NCBI GenBank assembly: GCA_033852075.1
Contig: JAWSVC010000015.1
Coordinates: 1-64,000 of the forward strand
From: QZLE01 sp033852075
GTDB lineage: Bacteria > Pseudomonadota > Gammaproteobacteria > QZLD01
Length of the DNA: 64,000 nucleotides
Direction of reading: 5' to 3'
Below the pieces are notes generated by a model, which was not told where the DNA came from, did not search any database, and saw only the letters and a list, made by a program, of their open reading frames with translations. This document shows, one piece after another, positions 18,803 to 27,744 of this stretch; positions within the stretch are counted from its first letter, which is position 1, and each line of letters opens with the position of its first letter. Both the position numbers and the translations under genes were made by a program.

Positions 18803-18916
18803 TTCCAAAGGCCTACAATATTTTCCCCGGACACTAGTGGATCAAGTCCGGGATGACGTTATTCCTCGTAAGAAGGGTAATAGTAAGTCGTCATACCGGC
18901 GAAGGCCGGTATCCAG
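18803..18916. repeat. Composite dispersed repeat, leuB downstream copy
   Basis: The left part (AATATTTTCCCCGGACAC, then GGATCAAGTCCGGGATGACG) matches the degenerate copy near 9270-9312. The right part, at about 18889-18916, is a clean TCATACCGGCGAAGGCCGG palindromic unit ending in TATCCAG. It has no coding content. Confidence 0.75.
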
Positions 18917-18989
18917 TCATTGCTATACTTCTTTGCATACTATGTTGTCTCAACTACGTTCCCGTGTAAAACACGGGAACGCAATGTAC

Positions 18990-20069
18990 CTAACCTTTGA
19001 TTTTCTCAACAATCAAATCACCCATTGCTGCAGTCTTAATGGCTTCAGACTTGTCTATAGCAAGGTCAATTGTTCTGGCACCTTCTTCAAGCACAGATTC
19101 AATCGCAGCTTCAATATCTTTTGCTGCCTCATCTTGCTTTAGGCTGTAACGAAGCATCATCGCTGCAGAGATAATCTGTGCAATTGGGTTTGCAATGCCT
19201 TGCCCTGCAATATCAGGAGCTGAACCGCCAGCAGGCTCATAAAGGCCAAAGCTACTTTCATTAAGGCTGGCAGAAGCCAGAAGCCCCATTGAACCGGTAA
19301 TCATTGCACATTCGTCAGAGATGATATCACCAAACATATTACCGCACAGAAGCACATCGAATTGAGCAGGATCTTTAACAAGCTGCATGGTAGCATTATC
19401 AACATAGATATGATTGAGCTCTACATCTGGGTAGTCTTTAGCAACTTCCATTACAACTTCACGCCATAGAACCATTGTTGTAAGTACATTTGCCTTATCA
19501 ACTGATGTAACCTTTTTGCCGCGTAAACGAGCAGCTTCAAAAGCCCAGCGAGCAATACGCTCGATTTCACCACGGCTATAAACCATGGTATCCCATGCTT
19601 TTTCTTCCAGACCTTCACCTTCGCGACCTTTTGGCTGACCAAAGTAGATACCACCAGTAAGTTCACGTACACAAAGGATATCAAAACCTTTTTCTGAGAT
19701 ATCAGCTCTTAGTGGAGACGATGCAGATAGCGCCTTGAAAAGCTTAGTTGGGCGATAGTTACAGAACAGACCAAAGTGTTTTCTAAGTGGTAGCAATGCG
19801 CCTCGCTCTGGTTGCTCAGCTGGAGGTAGATTCTCCCATTTTGGGCCACCTACAGAACCAAATAGAATAGCATCTGCTGATTCACATGTAGCAAGTGTGC
19901 TATCAGGAAGTGCTTTACCGTGATTATCAATACCTGCACCACCAACATCAGCCCACTCATATTCAAGTTCAAAACCATATTTTGCTTTAACAGCATCTAA
20001 AACTTTAATGGCTTCCGCCATAACTTCTGGACCGATACCATCACCAGGTAAAACTGCTATTTTTGACAT
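18990..20069 (-). CDS. leuB: 3-isopropylmalate dehydrogenase LeuB
   Basis: NAD-dependent oxidative decarboxylation of 3-isopropylmalate in leucine synthesis; with citramalate synthase present it may also act on methylmalate. It has 359 residues, starting IAVLPGDGIGPEV. Substrate and metal-binding motifs include ELTGGIYFG, VDKANVL, VDNATMQLV and GNMFGDIISDECAMITGSMG, then EPAGGSAPDIAG. The ATG at 20069 is followed directly by the conserved start. It is downstream of leuD on the same strand, with a repeat in the 111-base gap. Confidence 0.97.
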   Translation of the reverse strand: MSKIAVLPGDGIGPEVMAEAIKVLDAVKAKYGFELEYEWADVGGAGIDNHGKALPDSTLATCESADAILFGSVGGPKWENLPPAEQPERGALLPLRKHFGLFCNYRPTKLFKALSASSPLRADISEKGFDILCVRELTGGIYFGQPKGREGEGLEEKAWDTMVYSRGEIERIARWAFEAARLRGKKVTSVDKANVLTTMVLWREVVMEVAKDYPDVELNHIYVDNATMQLVKDPAQFDVLLCGNMFGDIISDECAMITGSMGLLASASLNESSFGLYEPAGGSAPDIAGQGIANPIAQIISAAMMLRYSLKQDEAAKDIEAAIESVLEEGARTIDLAIDKSEAIKTAAMGDLIVEKIKG

Positions 20070-20115
20070 TTTTTATCCTTTGAAATTCTTTCTAAAATTC
20101 AGTACTAATTGTAGC

Positions 20116-20143
20116 CGTCATACCGGCGAAGGCCGGTATCCAG
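20116..20143. repeat. Dispersed palindromic repeat between leuD and leuB
   Basis: A copy of the CGTCATACCGGCGAAGG unit with its palindromic CCGGCGAAGGCCGG core. It lies inside the leuC-leuD-leuB-cimA block and may form a hairpin in the transcript. Confidence 0.8.
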
Positions 20144-20180
20144 TATGTAAGGTGGCATGCCCACCCTACATTATTCACTT

Positions 20181-20708
20181 TTAGTAGTTTGCATCCGCGT
20201 AACCGACCCAGCCACCAGCCTTAACAAGCGCCTTATCAAAACCAGAAATCTCGTAATTGATGTTCACCGTTTCACCATCACATGCAAACTCGAAGTTATC
20301 GTTTTCAACGTCAACCTTAACGGTTGCATCCTTACCTGCAAAACTAAACATCTTATTGATATCAGCCTCTGAAGCTTCAATAGCAAGCATGCCGCAATTA
20401 AACATATTTTGACGGAAGATACGCGCAAAGTTTTGCGCAATTACAACGTTATAACCATTAACCTCAAATGCCCATGGAGCATGTTCGCGTGATGATCCGC
20501 AACCAAAGTTCTCACGAGATATAACAACTGTAGCTTCCTGAAGTTCTTGTCCTTGCGGATCAAAACCATCAAGATTAAGATCTTCAAGCAAGTGCTCACC
20601 AAGAGCCTGTTTGGATACTTCTGTTAAATATTTAGCAGGAATAATCTCGTCTGTATTGATATCGGATCTATCAAGAAATAATACTTTACCTTCAAAAACC
20701 TTACTCAT
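20181..20708 (-). CDS. leuD: 3-isopropylmalate dehydratase small subunit LeuD
   Basis: Swivel-domain subunit that pairs with LeuC to isomerise 2-isopropylmalate (or citramalate). The motifs RSDINTDEIIPAKYL and ENFGCGSSREHAPWA are diagnostic. At 175 residues it is the short, homoaconitase-like type rather than the 200-residue E. coli form. Its ATG overlaps the leuC stop by one base (TAATG), so the pair is translationally coupled. Confidence 0.95.
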   Translation of the reverse strand: MSKVFEGKVLFLDRSDINTDEIIPAKYLTEVSKQALGEHLLEDLNLDGFDPQGQELQEATVVISRENFGCGSSREHAPWAFEVNGYNVVIAQNFARIFRQNMFNCGMLAIEASEADINKMFSFAGKDATVKVDVENDNFEFACDGETVNINYEISGFDKALVKAGGWVGYADANY

Positions 20709-21991
20709 TATAGATACTCCCTTGGGTCAGTAATTACACCGGTAATAGCAGTAGCTGCAGCAACAGCAGGGCTTACAAGATGAACCATACCACCTTTACC
20801 CATACGGCCATTGAAGTTTCTATTGGTAGTTGCAGCAGCAACCTCACCTTCTGCCAAAACCCCATTAGACATACCTAGACATGCACCACATGTTGGGTTA
20901 GTCATACATGCACCAGCCTCTGATAAAATCTTGATATAACCAAGATCAAGAGCCTTATTGTAGATATCCGGCGTAGCTGGAGACACAATCAAACGAACAT
21001 GAGGGTGGATTGTCTTACCATCAAGAATCTTAGCTGCGATTTCAAGGTCTTCTAAACGACCGTTTGTACAACTACCTAAGTAAACCTGATCAACCTTTGT
21101 ACCAACCATTTCGGTTACACCTTTAACACAATCCGGCTTAAAACCATCAGTTACCTGCGGCTCCATATTGCTAACATCAAAATCCATAACCTTAACGTAT
21201 TCAGCATCTTCATCTGAAACCCACTTCTGAAAATCTTCGAAAGCTGCCTGCTTATCACTGTAACCATCTTTAATAAATGGCCATAGGTAATCAACAGTAA
21301 CCATGTCCGGCATACATACACCACTGGTGCCACCCATTTCAATAGCCATATTACAAAGGGTCATACGGCTTTCCATAGTCATGTTATCTACAACATCACC
21401 GCGAAATTCAACAACACAATCAGTAGCACCGTTAACAGTAACCTCTTTGATAACGCTTAGAATGATATCTTTTGCATATACACCTGCAGGAATATCACCA
21501 GAAATGTTTACGCGAATGGTTTTAGGTTTTCTGAATGCACATACACCTTTTAAGATCCCAACCTCAAGGTCAGTTGTACCAACGCCGGCAGCAAACGCAC
21601 CAAACGCACCATGTGTACATGTATGCGAATCACCCATAATTACGGTATAACCAGGACGAATAAAGCCTTTTTCCGGGAAAAGAGCATGGCAAACACCGTT
21701 TCTACCCACATCAAAGAAATCCTGAATCTCGTTACGGCGAGCCCATTCACGCAAAATCTTAGCCTGAGTAGCTGTTTTAGTATCTTTAGAAGGGGTTACG
21801 TGATCTATTACAACCTTAACCTTGGTTGGATCAAATACACGATCCATTCCACGATCAACAAGATCAAGAATAGCTATAGGTGTGGTAATCTCGTGGCACA
21901 TAACAACATCAAGTTTTAATACGTGCGCACCTGGAAACGGCTCATCTACTAGATGAGAGTCAAATATCTTTTCAGCAAGTGTCTTGCCCAT
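20708..21991 (-). CDS. leuC: 3-isopropylmalate dehydratase large subunit LeuC
   Basis: Aconitase-family iron-sulfur subunit. It has GDSHTCTHGAFGA and the cluster-binding cysteines in LGSCTNGRLED and NPTCGACLGMSNG. At about 427 residues it is the short archaeal/homoaconitase type, matching the short LeuD, not the 466-residue enterobacterial form. I start at ATG 21991, four bases after AGGAGG; the open frame reaches 22015 through codons that overlap or precede this site. It is the first gene of leuC-leuD-leuB-cimA. Confidence 0.94.
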   Translation of the reverse strand: MGKTLAEKIFDSHLVDEPFPGAHVLKLDVVMCHEITTPIAILDLVDRGMDRVFDPTKVKVVIDHVTPSKDTKTATQAKILREWARRNEIQDFFDVGRNGVCHALFPEKGFIRPGYTVIMGDSHTCTHGAFGAFAAGVGTTDLEVGILKGVCAFRKPKTIRVNISGDIPAGVYAKDIILSVIKEVTVNGATDCVVEFRGDVVDNMTMESRMTLCNMAIEMGGTSGVCMPDMVTVDYLWPFIKDGYSDKQAAFEDFQKWVSDEDAEYVKVMDFDVSNMEPQVTDGFKPDCVKGVTEMVGTKVDQVYLGSCTNGRLEDLEIAAKILDGKTIHPHVRLIVSPATPDIYNKALDLGYIKILSEAGACMTNPTCGACLGMSNGVLAEGEVAAATTNRNFNGRMGKGGMVHLVSPAVAAATAITGVITDPREYL

Positions 21992-22353
21992 TTGCCCTCC
22001 TGAATGCATAAGCATGGTTAGTGTTAATAATAGTTTTATTCTATCATTGCAATAGATAATTAACAGTGATGGATTTTTATGAAATTAATAACCTTTGGGA
22101 ATAAAAGAGGTGATAACGTGGAGATTCTGCCACAATAACTTTAATTTGTAGATTATTTTTCAAAGACGCTACGCACGAAGCCCGTCGATTGAACATATAT
22201 AAAATATGCAATCTAATGAATCAATGAATTAAAGCGTCATGAGTGCAGCGTATTCGCGGCGAAGCCGTTTTTAAAAAACGGAGTTTACTTCAAGCTAAAT
22301 GAGTATTTTAAAAAATGGCTTCAACAAAGAAGATGCAAGCGCAATAGCTTTAA
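21992..22353. other. Intergenic region before leuC
   Basis: It must carry the leuC promoter on the minus strand. I see a hairpin-prone stretch at 22255-22325: GCGGC-GAA-GCCG followed by TTTTT, a CCGTTTTTAAAAAACGG palindrome, and an imperfect inverted partner of GAAGCCGTTTTT near 22310-22323. No start-codon-led gene is convincing. Confidence 0.55.
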
Positions 22354-23058
22354 TTAGTGACCGCCCAGGTATGCTTCCTTTACCACCGGATCCAAACTCA
22401 AATCTTTACCCGTTCCTTCCTTAACAATACGCCCATTCTCAAGCACATAACCTCTATCCGCCAGTGCCAGTGCTTTATGAGCATTCTGCTCTACCAGAAA
22501 AACGGTTGTACCCTGATCTCGAATATCGGCTAACACCTCAAAAATAAGATTAATAATCAAAGGAGCTAACCCCAAAGAAGGCTCGTCTAATAAAAGAAGT
22601 TTTGGCTTTGCCATTAGTGCGCGACCAATGGCAAGCATTTGCTGCTCACCACCAGATAAAGTCCCTCCTTGCTGTGACATGCGCTCTTTTAATCGGGGAA
22701 AGAGTCCTAAAACTTTTTCTAATTCAATTTTGGCTTCATCTTCCGGAACAAAATAAGCCCCAAGCATTAAATTTTCTAATACGGTTAGTTTTGGAAAAAT
22801 CCTACGCCCTTCTGGTGAAACAGCCATCCCCTTACGCATAATCTGGTGCGGTTTAATACCAGAAATATCCTCTCCTTCATAAATAATCTGGCCACTATTA
22901 AGTGTTACATCACCACAAAGAGTCATTAAGGTAGTGGTCTTACCTGCACCATTGGCACCAATTAAGGTTACAATTTCTCCCTGGTTGATTTCCAACGATA
23001 TGCCATGAAGCGCCTGAATAGAGCCATAACCAGAGGAAACATTCTTAAGTTGCAACAT
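22354..23058 (-). CDS. livF: Branched-chain amino acid ABC transporter ATPase LivF
   Basis: Cytoplasmic ATPase subunit of the Liv importer. It has Walker A GANGAGKTT, signature LSGGEQQMLAIGRALM, Walker B LLLLDEPSLGLAP and the switch His replaced by Gln in LVEQNAHKAL, all typical of LivF. It has 234 residues. It overlaps the livG stop by one base and is the last gene of livKHMGF. Confidence 0.96.
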   Translation of the reverse strand: MLQLKNVSSGYGSIQALHGISLEINQGEIVTLIGANGAGKTTTLMTLCGDVTLNSGQIIYEGEDISGIKPHQIMRKGMAVSPEGRRIFPKLTVLENLMLGAYFVPEDEAKIELEKVLGLFPRLKERMSQQGGTLSGGEQQMLAIGRALMAKPKLLLLDEPSLGLAPLIINLIFEVLADIRDQGTTVFLVEQNAHKALALADRGYVLENGRIVKEGTGKDLSLDPVVKEAYLGGH

Positions 23059-23864
23059 TATACCCTACCTTTATGCTCTTCTTCACCCAGATCTTCTTCG
23101 CCAAGATAAGCACTTATAACAGCGGGATCATTCTGAACTTCTGATGGCAGATCATTGGCTATCACCCTACCCTGATCTAAAACCAAAATCCGATCTGAGA
23201 TATTCATTACCAACTTCATATCATGCTCAATCAATAAAACTGTAATTCCATATTTATCGCGCAACTGAACGATCAATTCATCAAGTTCTTCGGTTTCTTT
23301 GGGATTCAAGCCTGCGGCAGGTTCATCCAGCAATAACATTGTTGGTTCTGTAACCATACAACGAGCTATTTCCAAAGACCTTTGCTGTCCATATGCCAAT
23401 GAGGTAGCTTTGCGATTAGCAAATTCCGTAAGACCTAATTGATCTAGCCAATAAACTGCTTTATCCAATGCCTCAGCTTCAGCTTTTCGATACTTTGGCA
23501 GTTTGATGATTCCTGAAACCAGATTTTTATTTGCAATATTATTCTGGGCAACTAAAAGATTTTCCAAAACAGTCATCTCTTTAAAAAGGCGAATATTTTG
23601 AAACGTTCTGACCAAACCGTATTTGGCTATCTTATGACTTGGATGTTTTTCTATCGCATGGCCATTAAAAGATATGTTTCCGGTATTTGGAGAATAAAAA
23701 CCGCTAATACAATTAAACACCGTAGTTTTGCCCGCTCCATTAGGGCCGATAATGCTAAATATTTGCCCTGAATCTACAGCAAAGGAAACTCTATCTACGG
23801 CCAGAAGACCACCAAAACTAAGAGTGATCGCATCAACACTTAAAAGGGAGGGGGTCATATTCAT
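23058..23864 (-). CDS. livG: Branched-chain amino acid ABC transporter ATPase LivG
   Basis: Second ATPase of the Liv importer. It has Walker A GPNGAGKTT, signature LAYGQQRSLEIARCM (the usual LivG variant), Walker B LLLDEPAAGLNPKE and LLIEHDMKLVM. It has 268 residues. The start overlaps the livM stop by four bases. An ATG two codons later is an equally possible start. Confidence 0.96.
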   Translation of the reverse strand: MNMTPSLLSVDAITLSFGGLLAVDRVSFAVDSGQIFSIIGPNGAGKTTVFNCISGFYSPNTGNISFNGHAIEKHPSHKIAKYGLVRTFQNIRLFKEMTVLENLLVAQNNIANKNLVSGIIKLPKYRKAEAEALDKAVYWLDQLGLTEFANRKATSLAYGQQRSLEIARCMVTEPTMLLLDEPAAGLNPKETEELDELIVQLRDKYGITVLLIEHDMKLVMNISDRILVLDQGRVIANDLPSEVQNDPAVISAYLGEEDLGEEEHKGRV

Positions 23865-25126
23865 TGCCCACCATCCACTTTTTTATCTTTACACCTGATT
23901 TTAATAAATGGTCTGGTTACTGGAAACAACCCTCGTGGTCTCCAAATCATCATGATTATTAAAATAAGACTAAATATCAACATGCGATATTCCTGCAGAT
24001 CCTGAGAATAATCCTTCAGTATTGCTACAAATATAGCTGCCAAAATAATACCAATGGTAGAACCCATACCACCCATCACAACTATTGACAGGATTATGAC
24101 CGATTCAATAAATTCAAATGACTCAGGACTAATATGTCTTTGTTTAGCAGCAAAGAAACACCCTGCTAAACCTGCAAAAACTGATGTTGGATTTATCCCC
24201 AGCGACTTACATGCCGTCTCATCCTCTCGCAATGCCTCCCAAGATCTTCCGATAGGCATCTTAATCAATCTTTTAATTACATACAGAGTGAATATAACTA
24301 AAACCAGTGCGAGAAAATAAAAGAAAAAATCTTTTGCAATAGAACTATATTCAATTCCAAAAAAATCATGAAACGGAATACCGCCCTCTTTGGCACGACG
24401 AGAAAACTCTATTCCGAATAATGTAGGTCTATCTATAGAACCAATACCATCAGGGCCGCCGGTGATATCTCCAAGGTTACGCAACAGTATTACCAATACC
24501 TGCCCAAACCCCAATGTAACAATTGCCAGATAATCGCCACGCAGTCTTAATACAGGAAACCCCAGTACAATTCCTGCTAAAGCAGCCGTAACCCCTGATA
24601 GTGGAAGTGCTAACCAAAAATTCAATCCATAAAAGTGATTCAAAATACCATAGGTATATGCACCAACGGCATAAAAAGCAATATAACCAAGATTTAGAAG
24701 GCCTGCGTATCCTACAACTATATTAAGACCAAGAGCTAAGAGAATATAGATATAAATATCAATAAACATACCTATCCATAATTTGTCATTTACAATAAAT
24801 GGATAGGCTGTAAGGCAAAACAGAATAATTAACAAAAATACAGGATGGAATTTATCCGAACCTTTAAGTTGTATTGCATGCTCAGTAAGTTGTTCAATTT
24901 TTGCTATTTTTTTAAAAAGACAACCTATAGCCTTCAATAAAGCCAATAATTGAGATCTTAATAATTGTGTTATAAAAACTATTAAACAACCAAAAAATAC
25001 ATGCCATGGTCTGGCAACAATACCGGTTTCTATACCATTTACTTCAATTAATCCACCAATGGTTAAACTAAGCATGATAAAAGTTATGGCTGTAGCAAAT
25101 ATAGCATCTATAAAACTTTGCTTCAT
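23861..25126 (-). CDS. livM: Branched-chain amino acid ABC transporter permease LivM
   Basis: Inner-membrane permease. Its 421 residues match the long E. coli LivM (about 425), with an extra N-terminal part of about 100 residues holding two membrane segments. The core shows LGLNIVVGYAGLLNLGYIAFYAVGAYTYG, GDYLAIVTLGFGQV and the ATPase-contact loop GRSWEALREDETACKSLGINP. It starts three bases after livH ends. Confidence 0.95.
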   Translation of the reverse strand: MKQSFIDAIFATAITFIMLSLTIGGLIEVNGIETGIVARPWHVFFGCLIVFITQLLRSQLLALLKAIGCLFKKIAKIEQLTEHAIQLKGSDKFHPVFLLIILFCLTAYPFIVNDKLWIGMFIDIYIYILLALGLNIVVGYAGLLNLGYIAFYAVGAYTYGILNHFYGLNFWLALPLSGVTAALAGIVLGFPVLRLRGDYLAIVTLGFGQVLVILLRNLGDITGGPDGIGSIDRPTLFGIEFSRRAKEGGIPFHDFFGIEYSSIAKDFFFYFLALVLVIFTLYVIKRLIKMPIGRSWEALREDETACKSLGINPTSVFAGLAGCFFAAKQRHISPESFEFIESVIILSIVVMGGMGSTIGIILAAIFVAILKDYSQDLQEYRMLIFSLILIIMMIWRPRGLFPVTRPFIKIRCKDKKVDGGQ

Positions 25127-25129
25127 AAC

Positions 25130-26029
25130 CTATACCTTTTCTATTTCAGCTTTACCCAAAAGACCAGAAGGAAGAACCAAAAGAATTAATAAAAGCAACA
25201 CAAAAGAAACAATATCTTTATAATCTCCACCAATATAAGCACTGGCAAAACTTTCAGTAAATCCAAGAACAAAACCACCTAGCATTGCACCAGGTATACT
25301 GCCAATTCCACCAAGAACTGCGGCAGTAAATGCTTTGATACCAATTATAAATCCCATGGTATCACGTACGGTACCGTAATATAGGCTTACGAGAACACCT
25401 GCAACTGCCGCTAATGCTGCACCAACAACAAAAATTACCGAGATAATGCTATCAGTATTAATACCTAAAAGGTTAGCCATTCTTCTATCTTGCTCAGTAG
25501 CGCGACAAGCAACACCAAGTTTGGTTTTACTAATAAAATAGGTGAATAATCCCATAGACACTAAAGTTACAACAGGTATTAATATCTGCATATAACTTAT
25601 TGAAAAATCATCTGTTATATTAAATGAACCTGAAATGAGCTGTTTGACCGCAAACGGCCTTGGGCCTTGGGATAGCTGCATAAAATTTTGCAAAAAGAAT
25701 GACATTCCTATTGCAGAAATTAGTGGAATAAGTCTGTGTTTTCCTCTTAAAGGCCTATAAGCGACCCTTTCAATACTCCACCCTAAGGCACTTGTAACCA
25801 ATATTGCGACTAGAAGCATTACGACCAAATATACTGGCACCAAGGTTGTTCCTATAGAAGACATAATCGTCATAACTATAAGGCCAACAAATGCGCCCAC
25901 CATATAAACTTCGCCATGAGCAAAATTAATCATACCAATAACGCCGTAAACCATTGTATAGCCAATAGCTATAAGCGCATAGATGCTTCCTAAGGTAATT
26001 CCATTTAGTATTTGCTCAAAAAACTGCAT
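25130..26029 (-). CDS. livH: Branched-chain amino acid ABC transporter permease LivH
   Basis: Inner-membrane permease paired with LivM. The 299-residue sequence begins FFEQILNGITLGSIYALIAIGYTMVYGVIGMINFAHGE, the LivH hallmark. It also has VAYRPLRG, the cytoplasmic loop GVACRATEQDRRMANLLGIN and VLGGIGSIPGAMLGG. It lies 23 bases after livK. Confidence 0.96.
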   Translation of the reverse strand: MQFFEQILNGITLGSIYALIAIGYTMVYGVIGMINFAHGEVYMVGAFVGLIVMTIMSSIGTTLVPVYLVVMLLVAILVTSALGWSIERVAYRPLRGKHRLIPLISAIGMSFFLQNFMQLSQGPRPFAVKQLISGSFNITDDFSISYMQILIPVVTLVSMGLFTYFISKTKLGVACRATEQDRRMANLLGINTDSIISVIFVVGAALAAVAGVLVSLYYGTVRDTMGFIIGIKAFTAAVLGGIGSIPGAMLGGFVLGFTESFASAYIGGDYKDIVSFVLLLLILLVLPSGLLGKAEIEKV

Positions 26030-26052
26030 GCTCTTCGTGTATTATTAACAAA

Positions 26053-27171
26053 TTAATTTATAGGCGTTTTAGTTCCGTCTGAATGCCATTCAAATACAAC
26101 AAACTTAAACTCTTTAAGATCGCCATTTTTCTGAAATGCAACAGCTCCAATAGGGGTTTTATATGTATTCTTTTTCATTGCCTTGGCAATAACGTATGGA
26201 TCTTCTGATTTAGTCTGAGCAATAGTTTCTGCAATAATTTGCACAGCAGCATAAGAAGGCATAACAAATGGCCCTGATGAATCTTGTTTCTTATCTTTGA
26301 ATGCTTGTACTAAATCGGCATTAGCTGGATCAACTGTAAAGTCAGCAGGAAGTGTAACCAAAAGGCCTTCAGAGGCTTCTCCTGCAATTGCGCTAATATC
26401 TTTATTACCAACCCCTTCCGGCCCCATAAAGGTAGCTTTAAGACCACGTTCACGAGCTTGTCTTAAAATTAAGCCTAATTCAGGGTGATAACCACCATAA
26501 TATATAAAATCCACATCAAGACCTTTGATTTTAGATATTAAAGCAGAGAAATCGTTACTGCCTTTAGTAACACCTTCAAATAGAACTACGTTAACGCTAC
26601 TATTATCAAGCTGATCTTTTACTGCCTGAGCTATTCCTTGCCCATACTGCTGTTTGTCATGGATGATAGCTACTTTTTTAGGCTTAACTTTATTTATAAT
26701 ATACTTTCCAGCCACATCTCCTTGTTGTGTATCTAAACCAATTGTACGAAATACAAGGTCAAAACCACGTTTAGTAATATCAGGGCTTGTTGAGGCTGGG
26801 GTAATCATCAAAATACCCTCTTCATCATAAATATCTGATGCCGGCTGTGTTGAACCAGAACAAAGATGCCCAACAACAAAACGAATATCATTACTTACAA
26901 CCTTATTTGCAACGGCTACTGCCTGTTTGGGTTGGCACACATCATCAAGCAATACAGCTTCAAGTATTTTGCCATTAACTCCACCTTTTTTATTTATCTG
27001 ATCAACAGCCATCACAGCGCCATCCATCTGCATTTTTCCATATTGAGCAACCGGCCCAGTTATAGCTCCAACTACAGCAATTTGAATTTTATCTGCAGAA
27101 AATGAAACCGAACTAAAAGCAAAAATTAACACGAAAATAGCAATAGCGCGCTTAGATAAGTCAAATAACAT
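26053..27171 (-). CDS. livK: Branched-chain amino acid-binding protein LivJ/LivK
   Basis: Periplasmic binding protein for leucine, isoleucine and valine. It has a signal peptide (MLFDLSKRAIAIFVLIFAFSS, cleaved near SFSA). It follows E. coli LivJ/K closely: VVGAITGPVAQYG, DDVCQPKQAVAVANK, VGHLCSGSTQPASDIY, IIHDKQQYGQG, YYGGYHPELG and MGPEGVGN. I choose ATG 27171, eight bases after GAGG; ATGs at 27177 and 27195 are in frame, but the first sits too close to GAGG and the second lacks a site. A strong terminator lies 110 bases upstream, marking the end of a leader or separate RNA. Confidence 0.94.
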   Translation of the reverse strand: MLFDLSKRAIAIFVLIFAFSSVSFSADKIQIAVVGAITGPVAQYGKMQMDGAVMAVDQINKKGGVNGKILEAVLLDDVCQPKQAVAVANKVVSNDIRFVVGHLCSGSTQPASDIYDEEGILMITPASTSPDITKRGFDLVFRTIGLDTQQGDVAGKYIINKVKPKKVAIIHDKQQYGQGIAQAVKDQLDNSSVNVVLFEGVTKGSNDFSALISKIKGLDVDFIYYGGYHPELGLILRQARERGLKATFMGPEGVGNKDISAIAGEASEGLLVTLPADFTVDPANADLVQAFKDKKQDSSGPFVMPSYAAVQIIAETIAQTKSEDPYVIAKAMKKNTYKTPIGAVAFQKNGDLKEFKFVVFEWHSDGTKTPIN

Positions 27172-27280
27172 AAACATGTCCTCTTTAATATCCATTCAAA
27201 TAAGGTCGTTTTAGATATGCTTCAACAGAGTACAACATTTATTTATAACTGCAAATGGTAATTAAGTATTCCCACAAATA

Positions 27281-27466
27281 AAAACAGGGTTCGGCGTACC
27301 GTAACCCTGTTCTCCTATTTTGACAGTATCTCTGTCGTTGATTAAATCAATGTGTAAATTATCAGCCTATATCAATCAACTTAATTACGCTTTCCTTTAT
27401 TATATAGCTTCTTGCTATTCTCCTCCCTAATTGGTAATTCCTTTACCTTAAGCGCAGTTTAAATTT
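27281..27466 (-). ncRNA. Candidate Csr/Rsm-type (CsrA-sequestering) small RNA
   Basis: A non-coding stretch of about 185 bases, read on the minus strand. A -10 (TATAAT at 27478-27473 or TATAGT at 27472-27467) precedes it and a strong terminator ends it (ACAGGGTT stem, then TTTTATTT). It carries five GGA motifs. One sits in a hairpin loop, GGTAA-AGGAA-TTACC (27433-27447). The rest lie in unpaired linkers (AGGGAGGA, AAAGGAAAG, ATAGGAGA) between small stems (ATAGC/GCTAT, GTTGATT/AATCAAC, GACAG/CTGTC). That architecture is typical of RsmY/RsmZ. The alternative is an attenuated livK leader. Confidence 0.5.
27284..27309 (-). terminator. Intrinsic terminator upstream of livK
   Basis: ACAGGGTT pairs with AACCCTGT around an 11-base GC-rich loop. 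On the minus strand it is followed by TTTTATTT. It ends the candidate small RNA and would also limit transcription into livK. Confidence 0.8.
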
Positions 27467-27490
27467 ACTATAATTATAAAAACGGATAAA

Positions 27491-27504
27491 TAAGAGTCTT
27501 CTTA
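27491..27504. promoter_or_regulatory. GacA/UvrY-type palindrome
   Basis: TAAG-N6-CTTA, within ATAAGAGTCTTCTTAT, has the spacing of the GacA upstream activating sequence TGTAAG-N6-CTTACA. It lies directly upstream of the candidate Rsm-type RNA promoter. Only the core is conserved, and it is nearer the -10 than in pseudomonads. Confidence 0.4.
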
Positions 27505-27744
27505 TCATTTTGTAGGAATATTCGCACAGTTGCGTAATCAAATTTTAATTTTTTTGAAAAAAGCATAATTATCTGTAATATCAGCAACATAAACAAAGTT
27601 TACCATCTTTACCTAAAAAAATATTTTGCAAATTTTCTTGACGCATAGCAAGCTAGGTCTTATATAGTCAAACCTAGATAGTTCAAAACATGCGAAAGTA
27701 AGGACTTTTGTAATACATAACTTTAACCGCGAATTAAGGAAATC

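Larger units (their letters stand above)
18506..18989. other. Repeat-rich intergenic region with an assembly gap
   Basis: Between leuB and cimA, with no credible gene. It holds an inverted repeat around two undetermined bases (18702-18703), a copy of the dispersed composite repeat at about 18803-18860 and a clean TCATACCGGCGAAGG copy at 18889-18916. An apparent reading frame across the right half overlaps the leuB 3' end and is made of these repeats. Confidence 0.8.

Noticed and set aside
18711..19142. 143-codon plus-strand reading frame
   Set aside because: It spans dispersed repeats and the antisense of the leuB 3' end; it begins beside the NN gap and has no protein-like composition.
27281..27466. 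T-box or amino-acid riboswitch before livK
   Set aside because: No T-box motif or anticodon-like loop was visible, and the terminator lies before a long spacer to livK; the GGA pattern explains more of the sequence.
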